Source: Phascolarctos cinereus
Lineage: Eukaryota; Chordata; Mammalia; Diprotodontia; Phascolarctidae
NCBI RefSeq assembly: GCF_002099425.1
Contig: NW_018344126.1
Coordinates: 4,366,501 to 4,430,500 of the forward strand
Reading direction: 5' to 3'
Length of the DNA stretch: 64,000 bases
The position numbers and the translations under genes were made by a program. Under the pieces are notes generated by a model, which was not told the DNA's origin, ran no database searches, and worked only from the letters and a program-made list of their open reading frames with translations. This document shows positions 11,960 to 22,734 of this stretch, in pieces. The stretch's first letter is position 1. Each line of letters begins with the position of its first letter.

Positions 11960-12428
11960 ATCATCTTTTATGTTCATATATCATAATTTTTTTCAGCCAT
12001 TCCAATTGATGAGTACATACTTTGTTTTCAGTTTTTTGCTTCCACAAAAGTGCTGCTATTAATAATTTGTTACATATAGGACCCTTCCTTATATCCATGA
12101 CCTCCTTGGGGTATGTGCCTTATAGTGGTTTTGTTGGGTCAAAGGGTATGAACAGTTCATGCACTACTCTTTCATAGTTCCCAATTGTTTTCCAGAACAC
12201 TTGGATCATTTTATTGCCCCACCAATGGTGAAGTAGTGTGCCCATTTTTCCACAGCCCCTCTAACACTGTTACTGTCTTTTATCATCTTTAGTTTGCTGG
12301 ATGTGAGATAGAAACTCAGTTATTTCAATTTGTATTTTTTAAATTTGTAGTTATTTGAAGTTTTTTCCTGACACTACTTGTATTTCTTCTTTTGAGTCAA
12401 AAAAAAATGTTCACATCCTTTGATCTAT
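11960..12428 (-). mobile_element. L1 ORF2 3' part, antisense
   Basis: The plus strand shows cagccattccaattgatg, then tgggtcaaagggtatgaaca and ttgccccaccaatgg. These are complements of the C-terminal end of L1 ORF2. The fragment lies head-to-tail against the 3' break of the sense L1, so it is a separate, later insertion or an inversion. Confidence 0.75.
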
Positions 12429-12429
12429 C

Positions 12430-13060
12430 GGGGCCAAAGTGCTTAGTTTGACCTTGGCCAGGGTCTAACTTAAAAAAGACCATTCTCGTATGATAGTTCA
12501 TAATATGTGATTTACCAGTGGGTCTCATTGAACAATAGCTTTCTTTAGGAAAGCTATCTCCCTTTCAGATTCTTTTTATAGTCAGCTTGAAGGATCCTGA
12601 TTTGATTTAAGTATGATTCATTTCATAACTGGATTAAATTGTACTCCTTTGAAAAAACAGTTAACTTGCCCTGAGAAATTTTGCTTTTATGAACAAGACT
12701 GCATTTTATAACCCCCTTTTTTTTTCCTGGAAGAGTTAGTTTGCCTACAGCCTTCCTAGATTTTCTTTATAGACTTTCCTATCTCTTCATTTGAATAAGG
12801 ACATGAGTAAATTACCGAATCCCTGTTGGCTATGATTTTGTCCTTAGTCATAGAGATGTTATTTCTCAACACATATGGCACAAATGCTGTCACAGAGAAT
12901 CTGAGAAGCCATACTATTGGAGGATCAGGAATAGTCTTTTATGACCATGTTTAAATAAACAGGTGTTTAATTAGTGAATTTAGAAATATGCATATCTGAA
13001 AAATACAGGCAATAGAAAAAAAAAGAAGCTTGTGACTAAATGAATTGCAGAGTGTAAGTT
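12430..13060. other. Unique sequence, nothing recognised
   Basis: No repeat or convincing exon was seen. Short pyrimidine tracts near 12720 and 12760 could mimic acceptor sites but lead into closed frames. Confidence 0.4.
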
Positions 13061-13061
13061 C

Positions 13062-13220
13062 CTAGAAGACAGTAGCATGAATACATTACTTTCTTCATAT
13101 AGTATCTAGCCTAGGTTCACAGACATTTTAGATGTTTAATAAATGGTAATTCATAATCATCAACAAACTTTTATTAATCACCTACTACTTGCCATTGACC
13201 TTGCTGGGGATATAATATTT
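13062..13220 (+). repeat. L2 3'-end fragments
   Basis: The motifs gtaagttcctagaagacagt and gatgtttaataaatggtaat match the L2 3' end. The next piece, ttttattaatcacctactac, matches an adjacent L2 tail segment. Confidence 0.55.
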
Positions 13221-13269
13221 TTTAAAATGTTAAATATAGGAAGGAAAGAAGGAAAAAAAAAGAAGGAAG

Positions 13270-13495
13270 AAAGGAATGTCACAAGTATTTATTAAGTACC
13301 TACTATATGCCAGGCACTGTGCTTAGCATTTTACAAATATCTCATTTGACCCTCACGACAACCCTTTGAGGTAGGTGCTATTATTGCCTTCATTTTATGG
13401 TTGAAGAATCTGAAGCAGGTAAAGATTAAGTGATTTTTCCCAGAGTTATACTGTTACTAAGTATCTGAAGATGGATTTGAATTCAGTACAGATGC
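13270..13495 (-). repeat. MIR-type SINE, antisense
   Basis: It reads tatttattaagtacctacta, gccaggcactgtgcttagca, tctcatttgaccctcacgac and gaggtaggtgctattattgc. This is the classic antisense MIR/Ther-1 order. An A/G-rich GGAA tract precedes it at 13240-13268. Confidence 0.75.
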
Positions 13496-13944
13496 ACTAT
13501 TCAGTTTTTCTTCCATGAATACTGCTGTAGCCAAGTTAGACTGAATGCAATAATGGTGTGTGAACTATTTAGTATATACAAAAATTTAGAGCAGTTGGAA
13601 CATCTCAGTGACAGATGTTGAGTGGAAAGTTCTCAGACTTTTTGCCTTATTCTTCAACTTACTTTAGAAAGGGGCTGACCCACTTGCATAGTTATGTTAT
13701 TATGGAAAGATGATACTTTGGTCCCTGGAAATTTTTCTCCTTTATTTAGTCTAATGGGAAATTGTCACCTGGCTTTGGGGGGAAAACTGAAAAGAAAGAG
13801 GGCTCAATTAATAATCCTATTTGTGAAAGGAACCATCTTTTCCCTCCTCTCCAGCAGCAGTCACAGAAAACTTCACATCACACCAATTGTGTTGTCTTTC
13901 ATTGTATGAAACTCTAGATATCTGCCCAATTATTGCTAGTAGTA

Positions 13945-14132
13945 TGATATACAGCGAAAAGACCGCTAGGCCAACTTAGAGGACCTGGGTTCAACATACT
14001 TCAATTCTTCCACTTACAAAATGAACACCTTTGGGCAAATCACTTAACCTCTCTGTTCCTCAATTCCCTCAAATGTAAAATTAGGAGGATGGGCTAGATC
14101 ACCACTGAGTTCCTTCCAGCTCAAAACATATT
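13945..14132 (+). repeat. MIR-type SINE
   Basis: It shows aggacctgggttcaacatac, tgggcaaatcacttaacctc, aaaattaggaggatgggcta and a GAGTTCCTTCCAGCTC-like end. A diverged sense copy. Confidence 0.7.
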
Positions 14133-14242
14133 GCCATATGAAATGACATTTTGATACTTGCTTAGCCAGGTAATATTGAAAATAAGGTTTCAGTTTTCCC
14201 TGTTTTATTTTTTCAGCAATTAAATGGAAATTTTATTTTCAG

Positions 14243-14311
14243 GATAGTGCCTTGGGGGCATCCCCCAACTCACAGAATGATTTCCTCAGAGATAGCAACC
14301 CTAGATTTAAG
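14243..14311 (+). CDS. Weak candidate coding exon, unknown gene
   Basis: This 69-bp segment follows a T-rich tract ending in ttttattttcag and is followed by gtactt, a weak donor. Two frames are open. The frame that ends with two spare bases (starting after the first G: IVPWGHPPTHRM, then EIATLDL) fits the phase needed by the exon at 15015. The other open frame (DSALGASPNSQN) reads more like protein but cannot join that exon directly. An alternative acceptor lies 26 bp upstream. I do not recognise either peptide, and this exon may be a chance open stretch. Confidence 0.22.
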
Positions 14312-14934
14312 GTACTTTTAAGGAAGTAACACTAAAAACCATAGCCTGTGAATTCTAATGTATATATTTACTACCTTCAAGGGTCAGGTGTAGGACATCA
14401 TTAATTTAAAGATGGCACAGATAAGTACCAATAAAATATTTCATTAAAAATATTATAAATATCAATAAAACATTTCCACCATAACCAGGGCATACTCTCC
14501 CACAAATACACACATTATTAGTGGAATGACAGGATACATATATTAAATACCCATGGAGGAACACAGGCAGGGAACATATGTGGTCACTTGAAGGGACATA
14601 CAAATGAGAATATGTGTGGCCATAGACTAGTGGGGAGTATGAGAGTAAAGACTCATGATTCTGACACTTCAGGGCTGATGATGCCTTCTGTCATGTAAGC
14701 AAGTGTTCTCCAATGGGCCAGGTAGGCTCTGCTGAATGATGCCAGGCACAGCCCCAGGTGTTGAAGAGTTTCTCTCTGCTTCCAGTTTCAGGATTAGCTG
14801 AAATACCTGGGTATCTCTTCCATATTTGCACGGGCTCTATTAAGCTCTTTTAGTTGAAGTGAGATTTTTACAGCTTTTAGGAAAGCAGGTGTACTTCTCT
14901 TGGATGAGCAAAAACTTTTTCCTAGGGAGAAGCA

Positions 14935-14988
<54 letters not shown>
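14935..14988. repeat. (CA)n microsatellite
   Basis: About 25 CA units between the candidate exons at 14243 and 15015. It also supplies the spurious CVCVCV start of an antisense open frame. Confidence 0.95.
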
Positions 14989-14990
<2 letters not shown>

Positions 14991-15014
14991 CTTTTTGGCT
15001 TTTCCCCTTTTCAG

Positions 15015-15094
15015 TGTGACTGATTTCATCTTCTCCAAGACCTTTGAAAGGAAATTCTCAGCTCCAACCATCAACCTCTTTGGAACAAGAATAG
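15015..15094 (+). CDS. Candidate internal coding exon, unknown gene
   Basis: An 80-bp segment preceded by a strong pyrimidine tract ending ttttccccttttcag and followed by gtaaat. Only one frame is open. After one leading base it encodes 26 residues starting VTDFIFSKTFERK and ending NLFGTRI, with one base left over. That leftover G joins the first two bases (AC) of the candidate exon at 22735 to make an in-frame Asp codon. Base composition is richer in G+C than the surrounding intron-like DNA. No signal peptide or known motif is seen, and I do not recognise the protein. It could still be a chance open stretch, because a random 26-codon window is often open. Confidence 0.4.
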
Positions 15095-15506
15095 GTAAAT
15101 GTCCAGTCAGTTAACGCCCTCAAGGTTAACTTTTCTTTGTCCTGAATTTCCTAGTCTCTGTTGGAAGTCTCACTCTAGCTCACAGTGAGTACTATCTCCT
15201 GATTTTGATCTCAGAAAAGTATACTACACTTAGTATGCATGTAATGACCACTTAGTAGGTAGGACACAGCTGTGGGTCTTGGAGTACCCTACATTTCCAA
15301 CTTCAAACCTCTTCTCACATATTCCCAGATAGAGAGGGAGTATGTGGGAAAACCCGACAGAGAAAAAGCTAATCCCAGCATCCAAGGTCATTTTTTTGTC
15401 TACTTGCTTAGCCCCAATTATGGTTTTTCATGATCAGATATGACCAACCAAATGCTAAAAGATATTTTACCTTATTTTTACAGCAGCCTGGCCCTCATTA
15501 TTTATG

Positions 15507-15745
15507 GAGAGAAGCAATGTGGTTTAGCAAATAGAGGGCGGTCCTCTGAGGCAGGGAGACTTGAGTTCAATACCTTTTCAAACACACACTAGTTTCTGTA
15601 ACTCTAATCAAGACACTTAACCTCCCTATACCAGAGGCAACTTTTTAAAACTATGAGTTGCAAAATGTTGTTTGATCTGCATTGGTGTAGAACATTTCCT
15701 CACTCGAAATTCCTTATACCAGTAAAAATCACAGGTCTCGATTAA
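15507..15745 (+). repeat. Ancient SINE with conserved tail
   Basis: A SINE-like head and CORE (caaatagagggcggtcctct, agacttgagttcaatacctt, acacttaacctccctatacc) lead into a distinctive tail, tgatctgcattggtgtagaa to ccagtaaaaatcacaggtct. The antisense copy of this tail appears at 9118. The family name is not certain. Confidence 0.6.
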
Positions 15746-15782
15746 AACAAAACAAAACAAAACAAAATCAACACTACTGTTG

Positions 15783-17585
15783 GACAGATAGTCTGGTGTT
15801 ATAGATAGAGGACTGGATTTGGATTCAGGAAAACCCACTTTTTTTTTTATTAAATCTATTTTCACATTAGTCCTGCTTGTGAAGAAGAATTAGAACCAAT
15901 GGGAGAAACCATGAGAAAGAAGAAACAAAAAAAAGAGAGAAAGAGCAAATAATATGCTTTGATCTGCATTCAGATTCCATGGTTTTTTTTCTGGATGTGG
16001 ATAGCATTTTCCATCATGAGTCTTTTGGAATTGTCTTAGATCTTTGCGTTGCTAAGAAGAGATGAGTCTATCAGAGTCAGTCATCACACAATGTGGCTTT
16101 ACTGTGTACAATGTTCTCCTGGTTCTGCTCATTTCACTCAGCATCAGTTCATATAAATCCTTCCAGGTTTTTCTGAAGTCCACTTGCTCATTATTTCTTA
16201 TAGCACAATAGTATTCTATTACATTTATAAACCACAACTTGTTCAGCCATTTCCGAACTGATGGGCAGCCCTTCAATTTCCAATTCTTGACCACCACAAA
16301 AAAGAGTTCCTATAAATATTTCTGTACATGTGGGTCCTTTCCCCATTTTTATGATCTCTTTGGGGTATAGCACTAGAAGTGCTATATGCCCTTTGGGTAT
16401 AGTTCCAAATTGCTCTCCAGAATGGTTGGATCATTTCACAGCTCCACCAACAATGCATTAATATTCCAATTTTCCCACATCTTCAACATTTATCATTTTC
16501 CTGTTTTATCATGATAGCCAATCTGATAGATGTGATGTGGTACCTCAGATTTGTTTTAATTTGCATTTCTGTAATCCACAGTGATTTAAAGCATTTTTTC
16601 ACAAGACTATAGATAGCTTTAATTTCTTCATCTGAAAACTGCCTGTTCGTAGCCTTCGACCATTTATCAATTGGGGAATGACATGTATTCTTATAAATTT
16701 GACCCAGTTCTTTATATATTTTGGAAATGAGGCCTCTATTAAAGACGTTGGTTGTAAAAAATCTTTCCTGGTTTTCTGTTTCCCTCCTTATCTTGGTTGC
16801 ATTGGCTTTGTTTGTGCAAAAACTTTTCAATTTAATATAATCAAAATTATCCATTTTGCATTTCATAATATACTCTGTCTCTTGTTTGGTCATAAATTCT
16901 TTAAACTATTCCTTGCTCTCCCAGTTTGCTTATAGTATCAACCTTTATATCGAAAATTGTGTACCCATTTTGACTTTATTTTGATATACAGTGTAAGATG
17001 TTGATCTGTGCCTAGTTTCTGCCATATGCTCTTCCAGTTTTCCCAGCAATTTTTGTCAAATGGTGAATTCTTATCCCAGAAGTTGGAGTCTTTGGGTTTA
17101 CTGTGGTCATTGACTACTGTGTCTTATGTATGCAACCTACTCCACTGATCCACCACTCTATTTCTTAGCCAGTACCAAGTAGTTGGTAATTGCTGCTTTA
17201 TAATACAATTTAAGATTGGGTATGACTAGGCCACCTTCCCTTGCATTTCTTTTCATTAATTCTCTTGATATTCTGGACCTTTTCTTCTTTCAGATGAATT
17301 TCATTATTATTTTTTCTAGCTTTATAAAATAATCTTTTGGTAATTTGATTGGTATGGCACTGAATAAGTAAATTAATTTAGGTAGAATTGTCATTTTTAT
17401 TATATTAGCTCAGCATGAGCAACTGATGTTTTTCCAATTATTTAGATCTGATTTTATTTGTGAAAACCCACATTTAAATTCTACCACTGACTCATACTGG
17501 ATGTGTGTCAATGGTGAAGTCACTTGTGAAGTCACTTACCATAACTTCCAGTGTCCCAGGGAATGACCTAAGACTTAGTTGCATA
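15783..17585 (+). repeat. SINE split by an L1 insertion
   Basis: The left part (15783-15838: tagaggactggatttggatt, ending aaaaccca) and the right part (17472-17585: atttaaattctaccactgac, agtcacttaccataacttcc) are the two halves of one SINE of the same family as the copy at 15507. The L1 at 15839-17461 lies between them. Confidence 0.7.
15839..17461 (-). mobile_element. 5'-truncated L1 with ORF2 C-terminal half
   Basis: Reading the minus strand, ORF2 fragments appear in order: DYIKLKSFCTNKANATK (upper end, near 16840), GLISKIYKELGQIYKN, a CWWSCEMIQPFW box near 16430, then KLWFINVIEYYCAIRNNEQ near 16220, followed by the 3' UTR and a T-run at 15839. These are characteristic L1 ORF2 C-terminal motifs. 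Frameshifts and stops divide the frame. The 10-bp duplication gaaaacccac lies at 15829-15838 and again at 17462-17471, marking a target-primed insertion into a SINE. The element lacks the endonuclease and most of the reverse transcriptase and is not mobile. Confidence 0.9.
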
Positions 17586-17629
17586 TAAGTTTCTGATCCA
17601 GACCCCGCCCCATGCCCTGCTTCCCTCCT

Positions 17630-17815
17630 CCCCCCACTTTTATTTTTTGCCCACTTATACTGTAGGTTGCTTTGTATTTATTTATTTGCATGTTGTCTCC
17701 CCCCATTAGATTTTAACTTCCTTGAGGCTGACTGCCTTTTGATTCCTTTTTTTTGTATCTCCAGAGCTTAGCACAGTATCTACCACATAAAAAGTAAGTG
17801 CTTAAAAAGTGTTTA
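17630..17815 (+). repeat. L2 3' end
   Basis: The sequence tgttgtctccccccattaga, then ttaacttccttgaggctgac, agcttagcacagtatctacc and gtgtttattaactgag is the well-known L2 3' terminal region in sense. Confidence 0.75.
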
Positions 17816-17934
17816 TTAACTGAGTTGGCTGATCTTTACTGGTGGAGGCAAACTTCTTTACATTGATGAAATCATGAATGGGGGTGGGAAGAAAAAAAAT
17901 GCAAAATATTTTATTACAAACCAGCTCCCTCCAC

Positions 17935-18062
17935 TTTAGCATGCTGTATATAGAATATAAGCTACTTGAGACCACTCTTTCATTTTTGTTTTTGTATCTG
18001 AAGCACCTAGCACACAGGATCTGACACATTTCTATTACTTAGTAAATTTTTATTGAATTGAA
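17935..18062 (+). repeat. L2 3' end, second copy
   Basis: The motifs gaatataagctacttgagac, aagcacctagcacacaggat and agtaaatttttattgaattg repeat the L2 3' terminus just downstream of the copy at 17630. Confidence 0.65.
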
Positions 18063-18187
18063 GTGTACATTTCATTTCTGACCCTCTTACATTACATGCT
18101 AATGCTAGAGTTTCCATATACTATTTATCACCCACCTACTTGCTTACCTTCTTAGATATTTTTTCTTATATTATTGTCACTATTCAG

Positions 18188-18388
18188 AGGGATGCTAGGT
18201 AGATAGAGTTCTAGTCTTGGAGTCAGGAAGACCTGAGTTCAATCTTACCTCAGACATTTACTAGCTGTGTAACCAGATCTTAAGTCACTTAACATCTCTG
18301 TCTCAGTTTCCTCAACTATAAAATGAGAGAATATGACTCATTGGCATTTTAGGTCCCTTCAGTTTCAAATCTAAATCTATGATCCTAG
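18188..18388 (+). repeat. MIR-type SINE
   Basis: A tRNA-like head (gatgctaggtagatagagtt), CORE (tttactagctgtgtaaccag) and an end ctaaatctatgatcctag place it in the MIR/Ther-1 group, sense. Confidence 0.75.
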
Positions 18389-18559
18389 TTTTGTACAGGA
18401 ATGGATGAAAATAGGAGAATAAAATGACACCCAACAAAAAAATTTCTAACTAGGGAGCAGTGGAAAGAGAAAATCAAGCTTTGTAATGTGTAGTTACTTA
18501 GAAATTCTTTCTCTCTCCCTTTCTTCTTCCCCTCCATTCCTTCCTCCCTCCCCTCCTCC

Positions 18560-18830
18560 AGTCACTCAGTCAACTAACATTTATTAAGCACCTACTATGT
18601 GCTAGGCACTGTGTTGAGCACTAGGGATACAAAAAAAGCCAAAAGACAGCCCCTACCCGTTAGGAGCTCTAACGGTGGGCAAAACACAAACAACTAAGTG
18701 AAAATGATGAAGACAAATGAGAATAAGTTGAGGGATAGTCTCAGAGGAAAGGCACTAAGATGGAGAAGGACTGAGAAAAGCTTCTTTTAGGAGGGGGAAA
18801 GCTAGCTGGTACTTGAAGGAAACATTGTGT
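18560..18830 (+). repeat. L2 3' region
   Basis: It reads aacatttattaagcacctac, ctaggcactgtgttgagcac, agcccctacccgttaggagc, then ggcactaagatggagaagga and ggtacttgaaggaaac. This is a longer L2-derived 3' segment. Confidence 0.65.
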
Positions 18831-20005
18831 GCCAAATATTGACTTCATACCTAATAAACAAACATCAGGATTTCAGAGAAGTGACAATAACTTCCACCTC
18901 TTTTGGGAACTCAGCAGTGATGAGGTCTCATACACTGTTCCCTTGGTACATCAATCTCTATTTACTCCTCCAAATTCACAATTTCTGAAAAGCTTTAATT
19001 GGGCCACTCAGAATAACTCTCTGACTAAACACAAATGGCATAGGCGGCAGCAATATTGCATGAATTATGCTGTTAGATATATAATACATTAAAATTTAAA
19101 CATGCTGGGCTTTAACTTGCAGTTTGCTCTTTAGGTTAGGTAGATATAATGAACTTAAAGCTAAAAGCCAATGGAGCTCTTGGTAGCTATTTATGTACTC
19201 TGTCTGGCATTCCTGGGCTCCAAATGGGCTTGTTTGTATTTAAGTTAAACAGGGAGCTAGCTCTTTCATCCACATGTGCTCTTTTTAAACTAAAAAACAT
19301 TCATATGTTTTGTTCATCTTTATGGGGTCATAGAGGGGCACCCTTCTGCTAATAGGCATCTTAAGCCTGGGCTTTGTAGAGGGCAAGGACAGTTCTCTCA
19401 GATCTCTTTCTGGAAGAAACTCTGTTTAGTTATTCTTCAGGGCAGCGTTTCTCAAACAAATGTGGCCATGCAACACATTGGAGCTTGAAATATATGAGCA
19501 GAATCCATAAATTCTGGTCAGTGGAGCCTGGAGTTACAAAATACCCTGTAGACAAAGTTAGATCAAGGAAATTTTGGAACAAAATAGAAGAAATTTAGGG
19601 TTTTTAAAGTATTTAAATATTTTTCAATATTAGGGTTTATTTTAAATATCAAAGAAGCTGTCACATCCTACTTTAAATATATACACTCACATTCATATCT
19701 AGAATGAAACCAAGGTTTCAGTCCTGGAACATTTATCATAGTCTTTTCTAATTGGTGGGGAACCCTGCCCCCACTTTGAGTTTCTTGTCAAAACATTTAG
19801 ATATCCCATGTAGATATATACAATGTAAATGGTTAACACACACACCCTCACAAATATTTTAGAGGAGGAAAGTATTGCTAGCATCAATATTTTCCTCATA
19901 GCATGCCTGGTCACATTTTACAGAATTCTACAGCACACAGTGTGGCATATGGCTTTTCTTGGTGTTAGAACAAAACTTTTCAAGCTAGTTAGTAAGAGAG
20001 AGGGA
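18831..20005. other. Unique sequence, nothing recognised
   Basis: Mostly non-repeat by eye. The open frames at 18829-19092 and 19149-19352 lack motifs and convincing splice context. Nothing further can be supported. Confidence 0.4.
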
Positions 20006-20007
20006 GC

Positions 20008-20246
20008 ACCTCCGTGATCCAGTCAATAGAGCACAGGGCCTGGAGTCAGGAAGACTTGACTTCAAATTTGGCCCTAGACACTTACTAGCTGTCAGACCCT
20101 GGGCAAGTCACTTCACCTGTTTGCCTCAGTTTCCTCATCTGTAAAATGAGCTGGAGAAAGAAATGGCAAATCACTACAGTATCTTTGCCAAGAAGACTCC
20201 AAAATGGAGTCATTGCGAGTTGGGCGTGACTAACCAACAGCACTAA
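20008..20246 (+). repeat. Mar-1-type SINE with RTE tail
   Basis: The head runs ccgtgatccagtcaatagag, the CORE cacttactagctgtcagacc, and the tail atcactacagtatctttgcc to gagttgggcgtgactaacca. The last element closely matches the BovB/RTE 3' terminus. Sense orientation, near full length. Confidence 0.85.
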
Positions 20247-20499
20247 TATGAGCCATACTCTTTAATGTTGTTCATTTTTATTATCGCTTGTGTTGTTGAG
20301 TATTTTAAATAATTGAACTAAATTTTGTTGTACCTGCAGCATGAAGTTTATGAACACAGGATACAATTTTATGAACTGTAAGAAAGAGAGATTTAAATCA
20401 AGTATTGCTGTCATGTTTTCAATATACAACAAAAGTGTGGAATATAAACTTGTGGGGAGGCAGGGAATCTGGCCTCGTGATTTAATTGGTATTAAGTAA

Positions 20500-20800
20500 C
20501 TGTTTTTGCAACTTACAGTCTTAGAAGGATGAGTGAATGACTTGTTAGTGTCATCCAGACTCCATGAGTCAGAAGTGGGAATTCAATCTGGCTTCTGCAT
20601 TCCACTGCCTCTCATATTAGTACGATAATTATAATTTGAGTTTATATCATGCTTTCTAGTATACAAAGGCCTTTTCTCACAGAAATTCTGTGAAATAGGT
20701 AGTTCAGCATTATCATTCCCATCTTAGCATTGAGGAAACTGAGGCCTGTATAGATTAAGTGACTTGCCTATGGCCATGAGAGAGTAATGTAAGAGCTTGT
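20500..20800 (-). repeat. MIR-type SINE remains
   Basis: A fragment with tgagtcagaagtgggaattc and cattccactgcctctca is followed by an antisense MIR (ttctgtgaaataggtagttc, cattgaggaaactgaggcct, taagtgacttgcctatggcc). Confidence 0.6.
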
Positions 20801-21112
20801 AATGTTTTTGTTTCAGTCTTGCTACATTTATGTATAAGAATGACTTTTTTTTTTAAAGGAACCTGTTAGAGCATCCTGTACTGGTTCTCTAGAGTCAATT
20901 GTTAAATTTTCAATTTGAGCATTTGCCCCCAAATCAGCATAAGCTACAAGGCTTGGTTCATTGTTTTGTTCATTGTCTATTCTGGAGGTGTCAAAAATTA
21001 TGCTACAGGTTGTGCAACACTACGGACTGTAGCCCAGACCAGATTAAGATGCAATTGAAAAAATATTTACCAAATAAAAAAATTCAATAAGACATAGATA
21101 ATGTTAATGTCA

Positions 21113-21171
21113 TTTTTTTTTTTTGGTGATGCAATTGGGTTTCAGTGACTTGCCCAGAGTCACACAGCTAT
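21113..21171 (-). repeat. 5'-truncated WSINE1-type SINE
   Basis: A T-run is followed by gcaattgggtttcagtgact and cacacagctat, then stops. The flanks taatgtcatttt and taaggtcatttt suggest a short duplicated target. Only the 3' third of the SINE is present. Confidence 0.7.
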
Positions 21172-21322
21172 TAAGGTCATTTTCTAAAATATGATTGGGA
21201 TCCTTACATACTGTTTAATGGCCCCATTTCTATTTGAGTTTGACTCGTCTTAAGAAAGAGATAGAGCAAATGTTAGTAACATGTTAATATATTATAATAT
21301 ATAATACAATAATATGATATTT

Positions 21323-21468
21323 CTTGGCTCATTTTGTAGATGAGGAAGCTGAGGCAAACAGGGTTAAGCGACTTACCCAAGGTCACACAGCTATTAGGTA
21401 TCTGAGGAGGGATTTGAATTAAGGTCTTCCTGACTCCAGGCCCAGCATTCTACTGTACCACCTAGCTA
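21323..21468 (-). repeat. CORE-SINE fragment (Mar-1 or MIR)
   Basis: It reads tttgtagatgaggaagctga, caaacagggttaagcgactt and a head ending ccacctagct. The RTE tail is absent, so assignment to Mar-1 or MIR is open. Confidence 0.7.
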
Positions 21469-21597
21469 AGTTAAATATATATTAAACTTACAAGTGTGTC
21501 ATACCTTTTTGGAGAACACATTATTAAACACTTACCAGCACACTGCTGCCTTTTGGAGATAGGTCTTCTTCACTGAAAATATATCTTACTTCAGCTT

Positions 21598-21732
21598 TAT
21601 TAGCTGTGTGAACATGGGCATGCCATCCAGTCTCTGTGAGCCCAAGTTCCTCACCTATAAAATGAGGAGGTTTTTCTAGGAGCCCTCCAAATTTCCTTCT
21701 AGGTCTAAGTCTATGACCCTATGAATCTATGT
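21598..21732 (+). repeat. MIR-type SINE fragment
   Basis: The motifs tagctgtgtgaacatgggca, cacctataaaatgaggaggt and ctaagtctatgaccctatga show a sense MIR lacking its head. Confidence 0.65.
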
Positions 21733-21779
21733 TCTTTTCTCAGTAACTATAATAGTTTGGAGACCTAAGTATTTGGAAA

Positions 21780-22060
21780 AAGCTTCACAGTTGGAAAAGT
21801 AAAGGTGACATCGGGCCGTTGCGTCCCATTAGCTACTCTTTTGGCTTAATTAGTTTTTTTTCTGAGATGGTTTGTGGGTGACCTGTGAAAGAACCAGGTT
21901 GTTGGGAAACTAAATAAGCCCTTGTGTTTGTGTAAAAGATCACAGCCATAAGAAGCCATCGAGCTTTTGTGAAATAAATCACATCGTGTCAGGCCTGGTC
22001 CTGATTTGCATGCACTTTCCCCGAAGCTGTTTGGAATCTTGTAACCTTTGCCCAGGGGAC
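21780..22060. other. Unique, less AT-rich segment
   Basis: It is not recognisable as a repeat. It contains an octamer-like atttgcat (near 22002), a homeodomain-like taattag, and higher G+C than its surroundings. A conserved regulatory element is possible, but nothing in one sequence can show it. Confidence 0.25.
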
Positions 22061-22061
22061 C

Positions 22062-22420
22062 TTGATTTAAATCCTGGCTCAATTATTTACTACCTGTATT
22101 GTTGTTCAGTTATGTCTGACTCTCTGTGACCTCATTTGGGTTTTTTTTGGCTAAGATACTAGAGTGGTTTGCCATTTCCTTCTCCAACTCATTTTACAGA
22201 TGAGGATACTGAGGCAAACAGAGGTTAAGTGACTTGCTCAGGGTCTGACAGCTAGTAAATGTCTGAGGCCACATTTGAACTCAGGTCTTCCTGACTCCGG
22301 GCCCATCACTTAGTTGCCCTACTGCCTGTATGACCTTAGGCAAATCACTTAACCTCCCTAGGTCTCAGTTTCATTAACTACAAAATAAAGGCATCGGGTC
22401 AGTTGATCTGTGAGATATTT
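22062..22420 (+). repeat. MIR-type SINE split by Mar-1
   Basis: The left piece (ttgatttaaatcctggctca) and right piece (caaatcacttaacctcccta, tcattaactacaaaataaag) are halves of one sense MIR. The inserted Mar-1 occupies 22099-22320. Confidence 0.7.
22099..22320 (-). repeat. Mar-1-type SINE nested in MIR
   Basis: The antisense RTE tail (gttgttcagttatgtctgac) and CORE are followed by a shortened head (cttagttgccct). The flanks actacctgta (22089-22098) and actgcctgta (22321-22330) are a 10-bp target duplication with one difference. Confidence 0.85.
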
Positions 22421-22734
22421 TGTAGGCTGAAAAATCATATGATCTTGTAATTGTGAGAATTAGACATGGACATATGTATTAGGGAACGTTTCAAGGCCAT
22501 TTGAATTTCTGTCCAGGTGTACCATCTGTCTAGAATGGGTATCTTGGCAGAGGTAGATACTGACATAGAGAGACATTGAGGGAACTCTATATTGGGATGT
22601 TTCAGTGTAAAACAGTCCCTGTGGCAGTCAGAGCCACTGCTGATGGGAAAATTTCTGGGCTTCTAAAATTTGCAGACTCTATCAAGCTCTCCTGTCTTAA
22701 CTTTTTATACTCATTTCCTCACTCTGTCCTGTAG

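Noticed and set aside
11958-12428. Idea that the antisense L1 piece is the inverted 5' part of the neighbouring sense L1 (twin priming)
   Set aside because: It carries the C-terminal end of ORF2, not an upstream part, so it is better explained as a separate insertion or later inversion.
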